In this document: positions 27,508 through 35,044 of the stretch, piece after piece
How positions within the stretch are numbered: position 1 is the first letter of the stretch
Layout: each line of letters begins with the position of its first letter
NCBI GenBank assembly: GCA_035645275.1
Contig: DASQMX010000026.1
Location: 62,001 to 126,000 of the forward strand
Origin: Paranoxybacillus sp035645275
GTDB lineage: Bacteria > Bacillota > Bacilli > Bacillales > Anoxybacillaceae
DNA length: 64,000 nucleotides
Direction of reading: 5' to 3'
The notes under the pieces: generated by a model
Told to the model about the DNA's origin: nothing
Seen by the model: only the letters and a program-made list of their open reading frames with translations
The model's database searches: none
Translations under genes and position numbers: made by a program

Positions 27508-27624
27508 TTATCGCAATACTGCTAATATTATAATTAATAAAATGAATAAAACAACAATTAACGGAAATGTATAACCATAGCGATATCCACCGCCATATCC
27601 GTAAGGACCATAACCATACCACAT
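27508..27624 (-). CDS. YjcZ-like small sporulation protein, Gly/Tyr-rich (38 aa)
   Basis: MWYGYGPYGYGGGYRYGYTF then LIVVLFILLIIILAVLR. Same head-plus-anchor design as the 26580 peptide. No perfect ribosome site (AGGTGAATAGCAG before the ATG). 22 bp downstream of the 27647 gene, probably one transcript. Confidence 0.8.
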   Translation of the reverse strand: MWYGYGPYGYGGGYRYGYTFPLIVVLFILLIIILAVLR

Positions 27625-27646
27625 CTGCTATTCACCTCATTTGTTA

Positions 27647-27736
27647 TTAACGAACCATGCATGCACAGCCAACAATAATCAATAAAATAAATAATACGAT
27701 TATTAACGTAAAGTTCCCACCATAAGCACCACTCAC
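27647..27736 (-). CDS. YjcZ-like small sporulation protein (29 aa)
   Basis: Starts at GTG behind GGAGG: MSGAYGGNFTLIIVLFILLI, then IVGCACMVR. Near-duplicate of the 26790 peptide. Too short for most gene callers; the ribosome site and family similarity support it. Confidence 0.82.
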   Translation of the reverse strand: MSGAYGGNFTLIIVLFILLIIVGCACMVR

Positions 27737-27784
27737 TCCATACACCTCCTTCGTTCCAACCTAACATATGCATTTATCCATACA

Positions 27785-27830
27785 AAAGAGTGGGCGAATA
27801 CCTAGTTTTTATAAGAAAATCGCCCACAAA
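27785..27830 (-). terminator. Probable terminator of the sirtuin gene
   Basis: GTGGGCGA (27790-27797) pairs perfectly with TCGCCCAC (27820-27827) over a 22-base loop; CTCTTTTG follows on the minus strand. Confidence 0.6.
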
Positions 27831-27860
27831 ATTGTCAATGTGGACGATTAAATGCGAAAA

Positions 27861-28592
27861 TTAATCGATATGCAACTGTTGAAGTACTTCTCCAATCTTA
27901 GCGTGAATACATACATCAAACAAATGATCAAAGCGAGTACGGTCTTTGTTAATGATGACCGTTGGAATATCTGTTTCAGTTGCAATGATGATAGGGATTT
28001 GATTAATCGGAGTTACTTCAAGAGAAGAACCAAGCACAAGAAACAAGTCGCTTTTGTATGCAGCATCAAGTGCTTCTTCAAAGTAATTGATTGCATCACC
28101 AAAAAGAACGACATCGGGCTTTAAAATCGTATGACATTGTTCACATTTTGGAACATCATGAGCATTGATATAAGACAAATGGTATTTTTCTTTGCATGTA
28201 TGACAAGTGGCTGTTTGAATCGTTCCATGAATCTCGTATACATTTGTACTTCCTGCTCTTTGATGAAGTCCGTCAATATTTTGGGTAATAATATGTACCA
28301 TTTTCCCTTTTTTCTCTAACTCCGCTATAAATACATGACCCTGATTCGGCTTATATTGCTGCATAAGCTTGACGCGGAAAATTTCTTTAAACGCCTGCCA
28401 AAACTCAATCGGATGTTTTTCAAAATAGGAACGAGAAACAATGTCGACAAAACTTTGATCTTTTGTCCATAATCCACTGCTTGAACGAAAATCAGGAATG
28501 CCAGACTCTGTACTCATTCCTGCTCCCGTGAAAAAACAAATTCGTTTCGCTTCATTCATTAAGGTTTCCAGCTTTCGAATAGTTTCGTTCAT
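27861..28592 (-). CDS. srtN: Sir2-family NAD-dependent protein deacetylase
   Basis: 243 residues from the ATG at 28592, which follows GAGGAGG; the frame stays open for 50 codons upstream, but that part is AT-rich leader with a repeat. NAD-binding GAGMSTESGIPDFRSSSGLW, catalytic TQNIDGLHQRAG and HGTIQTATC, the zinc pairs CHTC and CEQC, and VVLFGDAI, GSSLEVTP are all present. Removes acetyl groups from lysine using NAD, as B. subtilis SrtN. Single gene. Confidence 0.9.
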   Translation of the reverse strand: MNETIRKLETLMNEAKRICFFTGAGMSTESGIPDFRSSSGLWTKDQSFVDIVSRSYFEKHPIEFWQAFKEIFRVKLMQQYKPNQGHVFIAELEKKGKMVHIITQNIDGLHQRAGSTNVYEIHGTIQTATCHTCKEKYHLSYINAHDVPKCEQCHTILKPDVVLFGDAINYFEEALDAAYKSDLFLVLGSSLEVTPINQIPIIIATETDIPTVIINKDRTRFDHLFDVCIHAKIGEVLQQLHID

Positions 28593-28710
28593 AAAGAAAT
28601 CCTCCTCTTTGTACGCATTTATATAAATATAGATTAATTTTCTGATATATGTAACCATTCTTTTTATCTGATGCTTATATCGATTATTTATGTATATTTT
28701 AACAAAAAAT

Positions 28711-28833
28711 AGAGGCTGACCCATAAGTGTACCTGACCTCACGTTTATTTCACAATATATCGTTCATTGATCCAATGTTATTGACCGATATATTGTGTTG
28801 TGGGGCCTGACACTTGCTTTTAGGTCAGCCTCT
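28711..28833. repeat. Family A hairpin repeat, copy 2
   Basis: AGAGGCTGACC / GGTCAGCCTCT outer stem (11 bp, perfect) around CCTGACCTCACG, CACAATATATCG, CGATATATTGTG and GTGGGGCCTGACAC. The inner arms are the best preserved of the set. It lies between srtN (upstream end) and ykuV. Confidence 0.9.
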
Positions 28834-28849
28834 TTCATCGTTGAACCGT

Positions 28850-29293
28850 TTATTCTCCTTTACCTAAAACGCGATTAATCCGCTTTCTTAACATTGCCAT
28901 GCCGCTTCCGCCTGCTTGGAAGTGACGAAGTTTCCCTTCGGCGTCGAACACATAATAAGCTGGCACATATTTATTTTCAAATGCATCAGTTAGCTTATGT
29001 TCATTATCGACAAAAATTGGTTGAATGATATCATGAGCTAATGCCATTTGCCGAATGACATTAATATCTAAATCGTCCTCTGAACGCGGCATATGGACGG
29101 CTACGACATTCAGTTCATCATCGTATTCATCACGCAGCTCATTCACTTCCGGCATCGCTTCTTTACATAAATAGCAGCTTACAGACCAAAAATGAATAAG
29201 CGTTGGCTTTCCTAATAAATCCGCTTTTGTCACTTCTCCATTAATCCACTCTGTTGCACCTGTTAATTCTGGCATTTCATCACGTAATTTCAT
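28850..29293 (-). CDS. ykuV: Thioredoxin-like thiol-disulfide oxidoreductase
   Basis: 147 residues, cytosolic (no signal peptide). Thioredoxin fold with active site SVSCYLCKEAMPEVNE (CxxC at about residues 40-43), HMPRSEDDLD and a cis-proline in NKYVPAYYVFD. The sequence follows B. subtilis YkuV almost along its whole length, and ykuU is directly upstream, as in B. subtilis. Probably reduces the YkuU peroxiredoxin or protein disulfides. Confidence 0.92.
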   Translation of the reverse strand: MKLRDEMPELTGATEWINGEVTKADLLGKPTLIHFWSVSCYLCKEAMPEVNELRDEYDDELNVVAVHMPRSEDDLDINVIRQMALAHDIIQPIFVDNEHKLTDAFENKYVPAYYVFDAEGKLRHFQAGGSGMAMLRKRINRVLGKGE

Positions 29294-29331
29294 TATCCAT
29301 CCACCTTCCTATCATTATATTTGTTTTTTCA

Positions 29332-29874
29332 TTATATTGTTTTTTGTCCTGGTTTCCAGTTGGCTGGACATAATCCACCCGTTTGCAAAGCTTGTAAAAC
29401 ACGTAATGTCTCATCGACATCACGCCCAATATTGTTATGATTCACAACAGAATACATTAATTCTCCTTCTGGACTAATAATGAAAAGACCACGAAGTGCA
29501 ATTCCTTCTTCTTCTATTAATACACCGTAACTCTTTGAAACTTGCATATTTTTATCGGAAGCTAGTGGAAAATTGAGCATTCCTAACCCATTTTCCTTGC
29601 GCTCGGTATTGATCCAAGCTAAATGAGTATGAACAGAGTCCGTTGATACACCAATAATTTCTGCATCTAAATCTGCAAATTCTTCATAACGATCGCTTAA
29701 TGCGATAATTTCTGTCGGACAAACAAACGTAAAATCATTTGGATAGAAAAATAGGACGGTCCACTTCTTGTTGTTCATGATTTCTTCCAACGAAACTTTT
29801 TTAAATTCTTTATTCGGCATGACTGCTTCCATTTCAAATCGCGGTGCTTGTTTTCCTACTAGTCTTTCTGACAT
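29332..29874 (-). CDS. ykuU: 2-Cys peroxiredoxin (AhpC/TSA family)
   Basis: 180 residues, the same length as B. subtilis YkuU. Peroxidatic cysteine in FYPNDFTFVCPTEIIALSDR, resolving cysteine in TGGLCPANWKPG near the C-terminus. Reduces hydrogen peroxide and alkyl peroxides. 38 bp upstream of ykuV, same operon. A strong promoter and a PerR-like box precede it. Confidence 0.92.
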   Translation of the reverse strand: MSERLVGKQAPRFEMEAVMPNKEFKKVSLEEIMNNKKWTVLFFYPNDFTFVCPTEIIALSDRYEEFADLDAEIIGVSTDSVHTHLAWINTERKENGLGMLNFPLASDKNMQVSKSYGVLIEEEGIALRGLFIISPEGELMYSVVNHNNIGRDVDETLRVLQALQTGGLCPANWKPGQKTI

Positions 29875-29924
29875 GTATGTAACCCCCCAATAAATTAGAA
29901 TAATTATTATTTAATATATTTTTT

Positions 29925-29974
29925 ATTATAAATAAATCAAATTTAAAGTCAATACTTTTTTATAATTATTTTAA
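29925..29974 (-). promoter_or_regulatory. ykuUV promoter with PerR/Fur-type box
   Basis: On the minus strand: -35 TTGACT (29947-29952), 16-bp spacer, -10 TATAAT (29925-29930). Just upstream of the -35, TTATAATTATTTTAA (29960-29974) matches the PerR/Fur-family consensus TTATAATNATTATAA at all but one position. Peroxide control by PerR is the natural inference for a peroxiredoxin operon. Confidence 0.65.
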
Positions 29975-30013
29975 ATAGATATTCTTTATTTTTTATTAAC
30001 CATTCTCAATATC

Positions 30014-30053
30014 ATAATAAAAAAAGGTTGACATTGGCCATTCGTCAACCTTT
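30014..30053 (-). terminator. Terminator of corA
   Basis: AAAGGTTGAC / GTCAACCTTT (30023-30032 / 30044-30053), T run on the minus strand. It lies beyond the family B repeat. Confidence 0.75.
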
Positions 30054-30074
30054 CTTAAAACACTTTATTTATTT

Positions 30075-30178
30075 GTTTTTTTCTAAAAGATTGTTACTTT
30101 ATTATAGCTTTCGACTGTCGTAGGCAAGCTATACGCTTGCTATGTCATGCTGGAAAAGCAACAATGTTTAGGAAAATC
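30075..30178. repeat. Family B repeat, copy 1
   Basis: About 104 bp almost identical to 60338-60443: TTTTTTCTAAAA, ATTGTTACTTTA, TATAGC, CGACTGTC, the hairpin CAAGC-TATAC-GCTTG, and CAACAATGTTTA. It begins 5 bp after the stop codon of minus-strand corA. Confidence 0.85.
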
Positions 30179-30183
30179 GCCAT

Positions 30184-31143
30184 TTATTTTTGATGCTTGC
30201 TGCGCTCACCCCACCATCCTTTTTTCTTAAAGTAGAGGGCAATGCCGCCCCCTAGGCCCGCCATCAGCAGCAACGCATAGAAATAACCATATTCCCATTT
30301 TAATTCCGGCATTTTTTCAAAGTTCATTCCGTAAAGCCCGGCAATAAATGTCATCGGGATAAAAACAACACTGACTAACGTCAATGTTTTCATAATGACA
30401 TTCATATGGTCAGATTTTAACGATAACTGTAAATCGAAAATGCCAGTCAGCGTCTCTCTGAACGTATCTAAAGCCGACGTTACCCGAGCAAACCGGGCGA
30501 TGGCATCTTGAATATACGGATTACTTTCTTCATTAACATAAGGAAAATCAGAATGGCCAATCGTTTTCATCATCTCTTCCTGCGCTTCAGCAATTTGTCG
30601 CAGTTCATGCAGTCGTACTTTCCAGCGGAATACGAGATGGCCGATTTCGTTAGCAAACGGCGTTTTAAAGACTTGTTTTTCCAGCGCTTGAATATGACGG
30701 GCGATGTAATCGACCAACTCTAAATACTCCATCGCCGCTGAATTTAAAAATTCATATAAGATATATCCCGGATGAGAAAGGTGTTCGGGATGGTGTTGGA
30801 GATGGACAAACAGCTTCTTGACTAATTGGATTTCCCTCTCTGTATAGCTGATAACATATTGTTCTGTCGCAATGATTCGCAGTTGTGTTTTTTGAAACTG
30901 GTCATTAACAATAAAGATGGAAACAAATGCACACTTTTCGTATTGATCGACTTTTGGAAAATCACTTCCGTTTAATAACGCTTTCTTGGCTAACGGATGA
31001 ATAGAAAGCTTCTCCAATAAATCTTGGAGCATTTCTTTTGTTTGTTCCGTAAAATGTAGCCAACATACTTCGTGATCTTGAGGCAAGTGCGGCGTTTTCA
31101 ATTTCTGTATTTGTTTTGCATTGGCATTATAACATAGCATCAT
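30184..31143 (-). CDS. corA: CorA-family Mg2+/Co2+ transporter
   Basis: 319 residues, the length of B. subtilis YfjQ/CorA. Long cytoplasmic N-terminal funnel domain, then two C-terminal TM helices with the signature YGMNFEKMPELKWEYGYFY between them and a lysine-rich tail. Pentameric magnesium channel. Start ATG follows AAAGGG. A second CorA relative is at 57407. Confidence 0.9.
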   Translation of the reverse strand: MMLCYNANAKQIQKLKTPHLPQDHEVCWLHFTEQTKEMLQDLLEKLSIHPLAKKALLNGSDFPKVDQYEKCAFVSIFIVNDQFQKTQLRIIATEQYVISYTEREIQLVKKLFVHLQHHPEHLSHPGYILYEFLNSAAMEYLELVDYIARHIQALEKQVFKTPFANEIGHLVFRWKVRLHELRQIAEAQEEMMKTIGHSDFPYVNEESNPYIQDAIARFARVTSALDTFRETLTGIFDLQLSLKSDHMNVIMKTLTLVSVVFIPMTFIAGLYGMNFEKMPELKWEYGYFYALLLMAGLGGGIALYFKKKGWWGERSKHQK

Positions 31144-31192
31144 GTTAATCCCTTTCCATTTTTAGTATATAGTTTCTTCATTTCTGCAATAA

Positions 31193-31228
31193 AAAAACGT
31201 GATTTTCCCAAAGGAAAATCACGTTTTT
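31193..31228. terminator. Bidirectional terminator after the YeeE-like gene
   Basis: Perfect 16-bp stem (31193-31208 / 31213-31228), AAAAACGTGATTTTCC type, loop CAAA, A and T runs on both sides. Confidence 0.9.
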
Positions 31229-31232
31229 ACCA

Positions 31233-32459
31233 TTAATTTTTGTACGCGCAGTATGGGCGCAATTTTACACCAATGATACTGCCGGCAAATGCAGCTATAA
31301 ACCAAAGCCAACCGTGCAGGCTAAAGGAAGCAATTCCATCAAAATAAGCACCAATATTACAACCGAAGGAAAGGCGTGCTCCATATCCCATTAACACGCC
31401 GCCGATTAGAGCGCCAAACGTCATACGTGTCGGCCGCTTCCACTGAACCGGTTTGGCGTAACGGCCGGCAAATGCAGCAGCTAATAAAGCGCCAAACATC
31501 AAGCTAATATCCATCACCGTTGTTACATCTTCGTATAACGGACTTTTTAACGAAGCTGCTCTCACCGGGTCTTGCCAATATGCCCATTGCTCCGGCTCGG
31601 CTCCAAGAAGTTGCAGAAACTTTGCTCCCCAAAGTGCAAACGCAGATGTAATTCCCCACGGTTTTCCTTGAACCATTAATATAAGAGCATTCACTACAGC
31701 AAGGATAATGCCGCCTAAAACAAGCGGCCATGGCCCTTTATAAATCGCTTTCCAACCATGATGATTGACTATGCTTGTTGAGACAAGCTCGCCGTAGCGG
31801 CGCTTCTCAATGACGATTGTCACGTAGTAAACAAGAGCTAACATCACAAACTGAATTAAAAATCCAAAACCTACTCCAAAGATTTGGATGAGCGAAATCG
31901 GTGCAAAATGAGGAGCATTTAACCAAAAATCAAAATGAGTCGTAGCAATCACAGAACCGGCAATAAAACCAATTAATGTTACCAGTCCATTCGTATCTCC
32001 ACCACCAATATGGTAAAGCGTACCTGAGGCGCATCCATCACCTAGCTGCATCCCAATGCCGAAAATAAACGCCCCAACAAGAACAGACATACCAACAGGA
32101 AAAACATAACCGGATATAGAGTGGCCAAACATGGAGCCTTTGAGAATCAATGGTAAAAATAATAGGTTGGCTGCTAGCATCATAATCATTTGCGCCCGAA
32201 TTCCTTCACCTTGACGATATAAAATAAATTTTCGCCATGCAGAAGTAAAACCAAAGCGGGCTTGATATAATACAAATCCGCCAATGGCGCCTAACACATA
32301 TAAGAGCGCCTGCTGAAGCGATACTTGAACATATAAAAATAAAGTTCCCCCTACTAAAACAGACAACGCAACGGCCGTAATGAGTGGAGTTAAGTTTTTC
32401 GGATTGCTATCTGTTTGTTTTGTTGATATTTTCATTTCACTTTTTGCTAATTCTGCCAA
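31233..32459 (-). CDS. YeeE/YedE-family permease (thiosulfate-uptake type)
   Basis: 408 residues, ~9-10 TM segments. The two-fold repeats carry the conserved cysteines of the YeeE/TsuA family: GMQLGDGCASGTLYHIGGGD and ARLSFGCNIGAYFDGIAS. Such proteins pass thiosulfate (or other sulfur compounds) across the membrane by contact with cysteines. Start is the TTG at 32459, eight bases after AAGGAGG. The next gene downstream of the repeat is not in the operon, but cysK lies just upstream on the same strand, which fits sulfur assimilation. Confidence 0.87.
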   Translation of the reverse strand: MAELAKSEMKISTKQTDSNPKNLTPLITAVALSVLVGGTLFLYVQVSLQQALLYVLGAIGGFVLYQARFGFTSAWRKFILYRQGEGIRAQMIMMLAANLLFLPLILKGSMFGHSISGYVFPVGMSVLVGAFIFGIGMQLGDGCASGTLYHIGGGDTNGLVTLIGFIAGSVIATTHFDFWLNAPHFAPISLIQIFGVGFGFLIQFVMLALVYYVTIVIEKRRYGELVSTSIVNHHGWKAIYKGPWPLVLGGIILAVVNALILMVQGKPWGITSAFALWGAKFLQLLGAEPEQWAYWQDPVRAASLKSPLYEDVTTVMDISLMFGALLAAAFAGRYAKPVQWKRPTRMTFGALIGGVLMGYGARLSFGCNIGAYFDGIASFSLHGWLWFIAAFAGSIIGVKLRPYCAYKN

Positions 32460-32550
32460 CAGTGAATCCTCCTTCCCAGTAATACATCATATTAGTAAAT
32501 AATATACAACAAAATATATCGATTTTCTAGGATTTATTTTGTTTTAAAAT

Positions 32551-32638
32551 GAGCCGACCCTAAAGCAAAGTGTCGTCCCCCACAATCTCAATACATAATA
32601 GATTCCATGTGAGGTCAGACACTTTTGGGTCAGCCCCT
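32551..32638. repeat. Family A hairpin repeat, copy 3
   Basis: GAGCCGACCC / GGGTCAGCCCC arms around AAGTGTCGTCCCCCACAA and GTGAGGTCAGACAC. Its right end is one base from the cysK stop codon, where it can act as terminator. Confidence 0.85.
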
Positions 32639-32639
32639 A

Positions 32640-33563
32640 TCAATCAGCAAATAAATCTGATGATAAATAGCGTTCACCTGTATCTGGGGCGATACAAAGG
32701 ACGCGGGCCGTTGGCGGGAGTTGTTTAGCGATTTGAACAGCATGATAAGCTGCCGCTGCTCCCGATGCTCCGACAAAAATCCCTTCCTCTGCTGCAAGAC
32801 GCCGCGCCATCATTTGTGCCTCTTCATCTTTAATAAGTAAAATTTCATCAAAAATCTCTCGGTTTAATATTTTTGGAATAAACCCCGGCCCAGTTCCCGG
32901 GATTTTATGTGGACCGGGTTGGCCTCCAGATAAGACGGGAGAACCATACGGCTCAACGACATAAATTTTTAAATGAGGAATATGTTTTTTTAGCTCTTCC
33001 CCCGTTCCCGTTACAGTGCCACCTGTTCCTGCCGTTAGCACAAAAGCATCCAAATTCCCTTCAAATGCCTCAAGAATTTCTACCGCGGTTGTGCCACGAT
33101 GCGCATCGGGATTCGCTTCGTTTTCAAATTGCATCGGAATGAAGCTGTCCGGAATTTCATCCGCCAATTGCTTCGCTTTGTCAATCGCTCCTTGCATCCG
33201 CAATGCTGCAGGTGTTAAATACACTTCTGCTCCGTATGCTTTTAAAATTTTCACGCGCTCTGCCGTTGCATTATCAGGCATTGTAATAATACAACGATAC
33301 CCTTTCGCAGCACATACCATCGCTAAACCAATTCCTGTATTTCCCGATGTCGGCTCAATAATGGTGCTTTTTCCCGGTGTAATCTTTCCTTCTGCTTCGG
33401 CGCGGCGGATCATATTCAATGCCGCACGATCTTTGACACTTCCGCCGGGATTAAATGACTCTAATTTCATATAGACATTTGCCCCATCGGGATGAGGGAT
33501 ATTGTTTAGTTTCACAATCGGTGTCTGGCCAATTAAATCAAGAATCGAATCGTAAAGTTTCAT
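32640..33563 (-). CDS. cysK: Cysteine synthase (O-acetylserine sulfhydrylase)
   Basis: 307 residues. PLP lysine in NPGGSVKDRAALNMI, TSGNTGIGLAMVCA for the substrate carboxylate, TAGTGGTVTGTG for the phosphate, and the C-terminal APDTGERYLSSDLF typical of CysK. Makes cysteine from O-acetylserine and sulfide or thiosulfate. Start ATG at 33563 after GGGAGAGACA. Confidence 0.92.
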   Translation of the reverse strand: MKLYDSILDLIGQTPIVKLNNIPHPDGANVYMKLESFNPGGSVKDRAALNMIRRAEAEGKITPGKSTIIEPTSGNTGIGLAMVCAAKGYRCIITMPDNATAERVKILKAYGAEVYLTPAALRMQGAIDKAKQLADEIPDSFIPMQFENEANPDAHRGTTAVEILEAFEGNLDAFVLTAGTGGTVTGTGEELKKHIPHLKIYVVEPYGSPVLSGGQPGPHKIPGTGPGFIPKILNREIFDEILLIKDEEAQMMARRLAAEEGIFVGASGAAAAYHAVQIAKQLPPTARVLCIAPDTGERYLSSDLFAD

Positions 33564-33599
33564 TGTCTCTCCCAACCTCTATTTTATCATTTCGAAACG

Positions 33600-33628
33600 A
33601 TTATACCGATGTTTTGACAAATTACCAA
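33600..33628 (-). promoter_or_regulatory. cysK promoter
   Basis: Minus strand: TTGGTA (33623-33628), 17-bp spacer, TATAAT (33600-33605), 36 bp before the ATG. No obvious riboswitch. Confidence 0.6.
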
Positions 33629-33670
33629 CTATTTTACTCTAATTACTTAGTTTTGGATTGGCAATAGAAA

Positions 33671-33777
33671 AGAGGCTGAGCTATAAGCCAAGTGTCAAAC
33701 TCCATAACACAATATATACATAACATTAGATAAATGAACGATAGATTGTGAAATAGACACTTTTAGGTCAGCCCCTT
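33671..33777. repeat. Family A hairpin repeat, copy 4
   Basis: AGAGGCTGAGC ... GGTCAGCCCCTTT with AAGTGTCAAACTCCATAACACAATATATA and ATTGTGAAATAGACAC in the core. Its right arm overlaps the last codons and the TGA of the CDF gene. Confidence 0.85.
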
Positions 33778-34643
33778 TGTGGAACATGAACGGCTGGCTC
33801 CACATGAACATGGGTCATTTGGATATTATGTTGTTCTTTCATCATCGCTTCAATTCGATCGGCAATTTCATGGCTTTTTACGACATTTAACTGCGGGTCA
33901 ACTTGAATCGTTACATCAAGAATGATTTCATTCCCTAACATTCTCGCTTTCACGTCAGCTACCTTCTGCACACCCTGAACAAGAGCAATTTCTTTTTTGT
34001 ATTCATTTAAGATATGTTCATCAAATCCGTCCGTTAACATATGTGATGTTTCTGAAAAAATTTCCCATGCGGTTTTACAAATCATCATACCTACGATGAG
34101 CGCGGCAAGCGGATCAAACCAAAACAACTGAAACTGCGCTCCAACAATGCCAATGACCGTGCCTATGCTTACAAGAGCATCGGAAAGATTGTCTTTCGCT
34201 GCTGCTTCCATCGCTTGGCTCTTTGTTTGCTTCGCTAAACGTCGATTAAACGCATAGACTCCAAGCATGACCAGTGCCGAAAATCCTCCCGTCCATGCTG
34301 CTAACCATTCAGGAGCTTCTTTTTCCAAATGAACGATAGAATGAAAACCCTCGATAAGAACTTCAATGCCGATGGACATCATAAGGAAAGCAGCAACTAA
34401 TGAAGAAATTTGTTCAGCGCGTGAATGTCCATATGGATGATTATGATCACGAGGCTTTTTAGAAATTTTTAAACCGATTAATATCGCTGTTGAAACAATA
34501 ATATCACTCAAATTATTTAGGCCATCTGCCCTTAAAGCTTGCGAACCGGCTATATAACTAACGATGAGTTTGATGATTGATAATCCGATATATGCCCCTA
34601 TACTTAACCAAGCTCCCGTCTCTGGTGCCATGTTTTTGTTCAT
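33768..34643 (-). CDS. Cation diffusion facilitator (CDF) metal exporter, probably Mn2+
   Basis: 291 residues, six TM segments. Metal-site motifs DGLNNLSDIIVS (TM2) and DNLSDALVSIG (TM5), HNHPYGHSRAEQI, and a C-terminal cytoplasmic domain (MTHVHVEPAVHV). The N/D pattern in TM2 resembles the Mn-exporting B. subtilis MneP/MneS rather than zinc CDFs. Start ATG at 34643 follows AGGTGA; the frame also opens at the GTG inside it. The last codons QRG-stop are supplied by the outer arm of repeat A copy 4. Confidence 0.85.
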   Translation of the reverse strand: MNKNMAPETGAWLSIGAYIGLSIIKLIVSYIAGSQALRADGLNNLSDIIVSTAILIGLKISKKPRDHNHPYGHSRAEQISSLVAAFLMMSIGIEVLIEGFHSIVHLEKEAPEWLAAWTGGFSALVMLGVYAFNRRLAKQTKSQAMEAAAKDNLSDALVSIGTVIGIVGAQFQLFWFDPLAALIVGMMICKTAWEIFSETSHMLTDGFDEHILNEYKKEIALVQGVQKVADVKARMLGNEIILDVTIQVDPQLNVVKSHEIADRIEAMMKEQHNIQMTHVHVEPAVHVPQRG

Positions 34644-35044
34644 TTCGTTCACCTAACTTACATTCATATATTTTGCATGTATTAGTTTACCAAGTTGACA
34701 CCATGTGGGTCTACAGCAACAAAATTGGCTTGATGAATGAATATAGATTAAAACAAACTTTTTCATCTATGGATAATTTTTTTTAATCATACCAAAAAGG
34801 TTGTCTTTGTACAAAATTACTCTACGACCTAAATAGACGTACAGTAAGTCTGAATCTATTGTTCTCTATAAATGAAACAAAGCGAAAATGGTTATCTGTT
34901 GAAAACATAACTTATGATTGTAAGAGAGAAAGTTAGCTAGCTCTTTTTTGTTGACGAACACCTAGAAGTATGATAGAGTTTTTAGTGTTTCATCACTCTA
35001 CCAATTTAATAAACTAAAGCGACAACAGTTGGAGGTAGTACATC
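34644..35044. other. 400-bp intergenic region between CDF and NhaC-type genes
   Basis: No convincing gene on either strand. A possible promoter for the carrier gene is TTGACG (34951-34956), 17 bp, TAGAGT (34974-34979). AT-rich elsewhere. Confidence 0.4.

Noticed and set aside
28593..28742. 50-codon N-terminal extension of the sirtuin
   Set aside because: Overlaps repeat A copy 2, AT-rich, and the GAGGAGG site supports the internal ATG.
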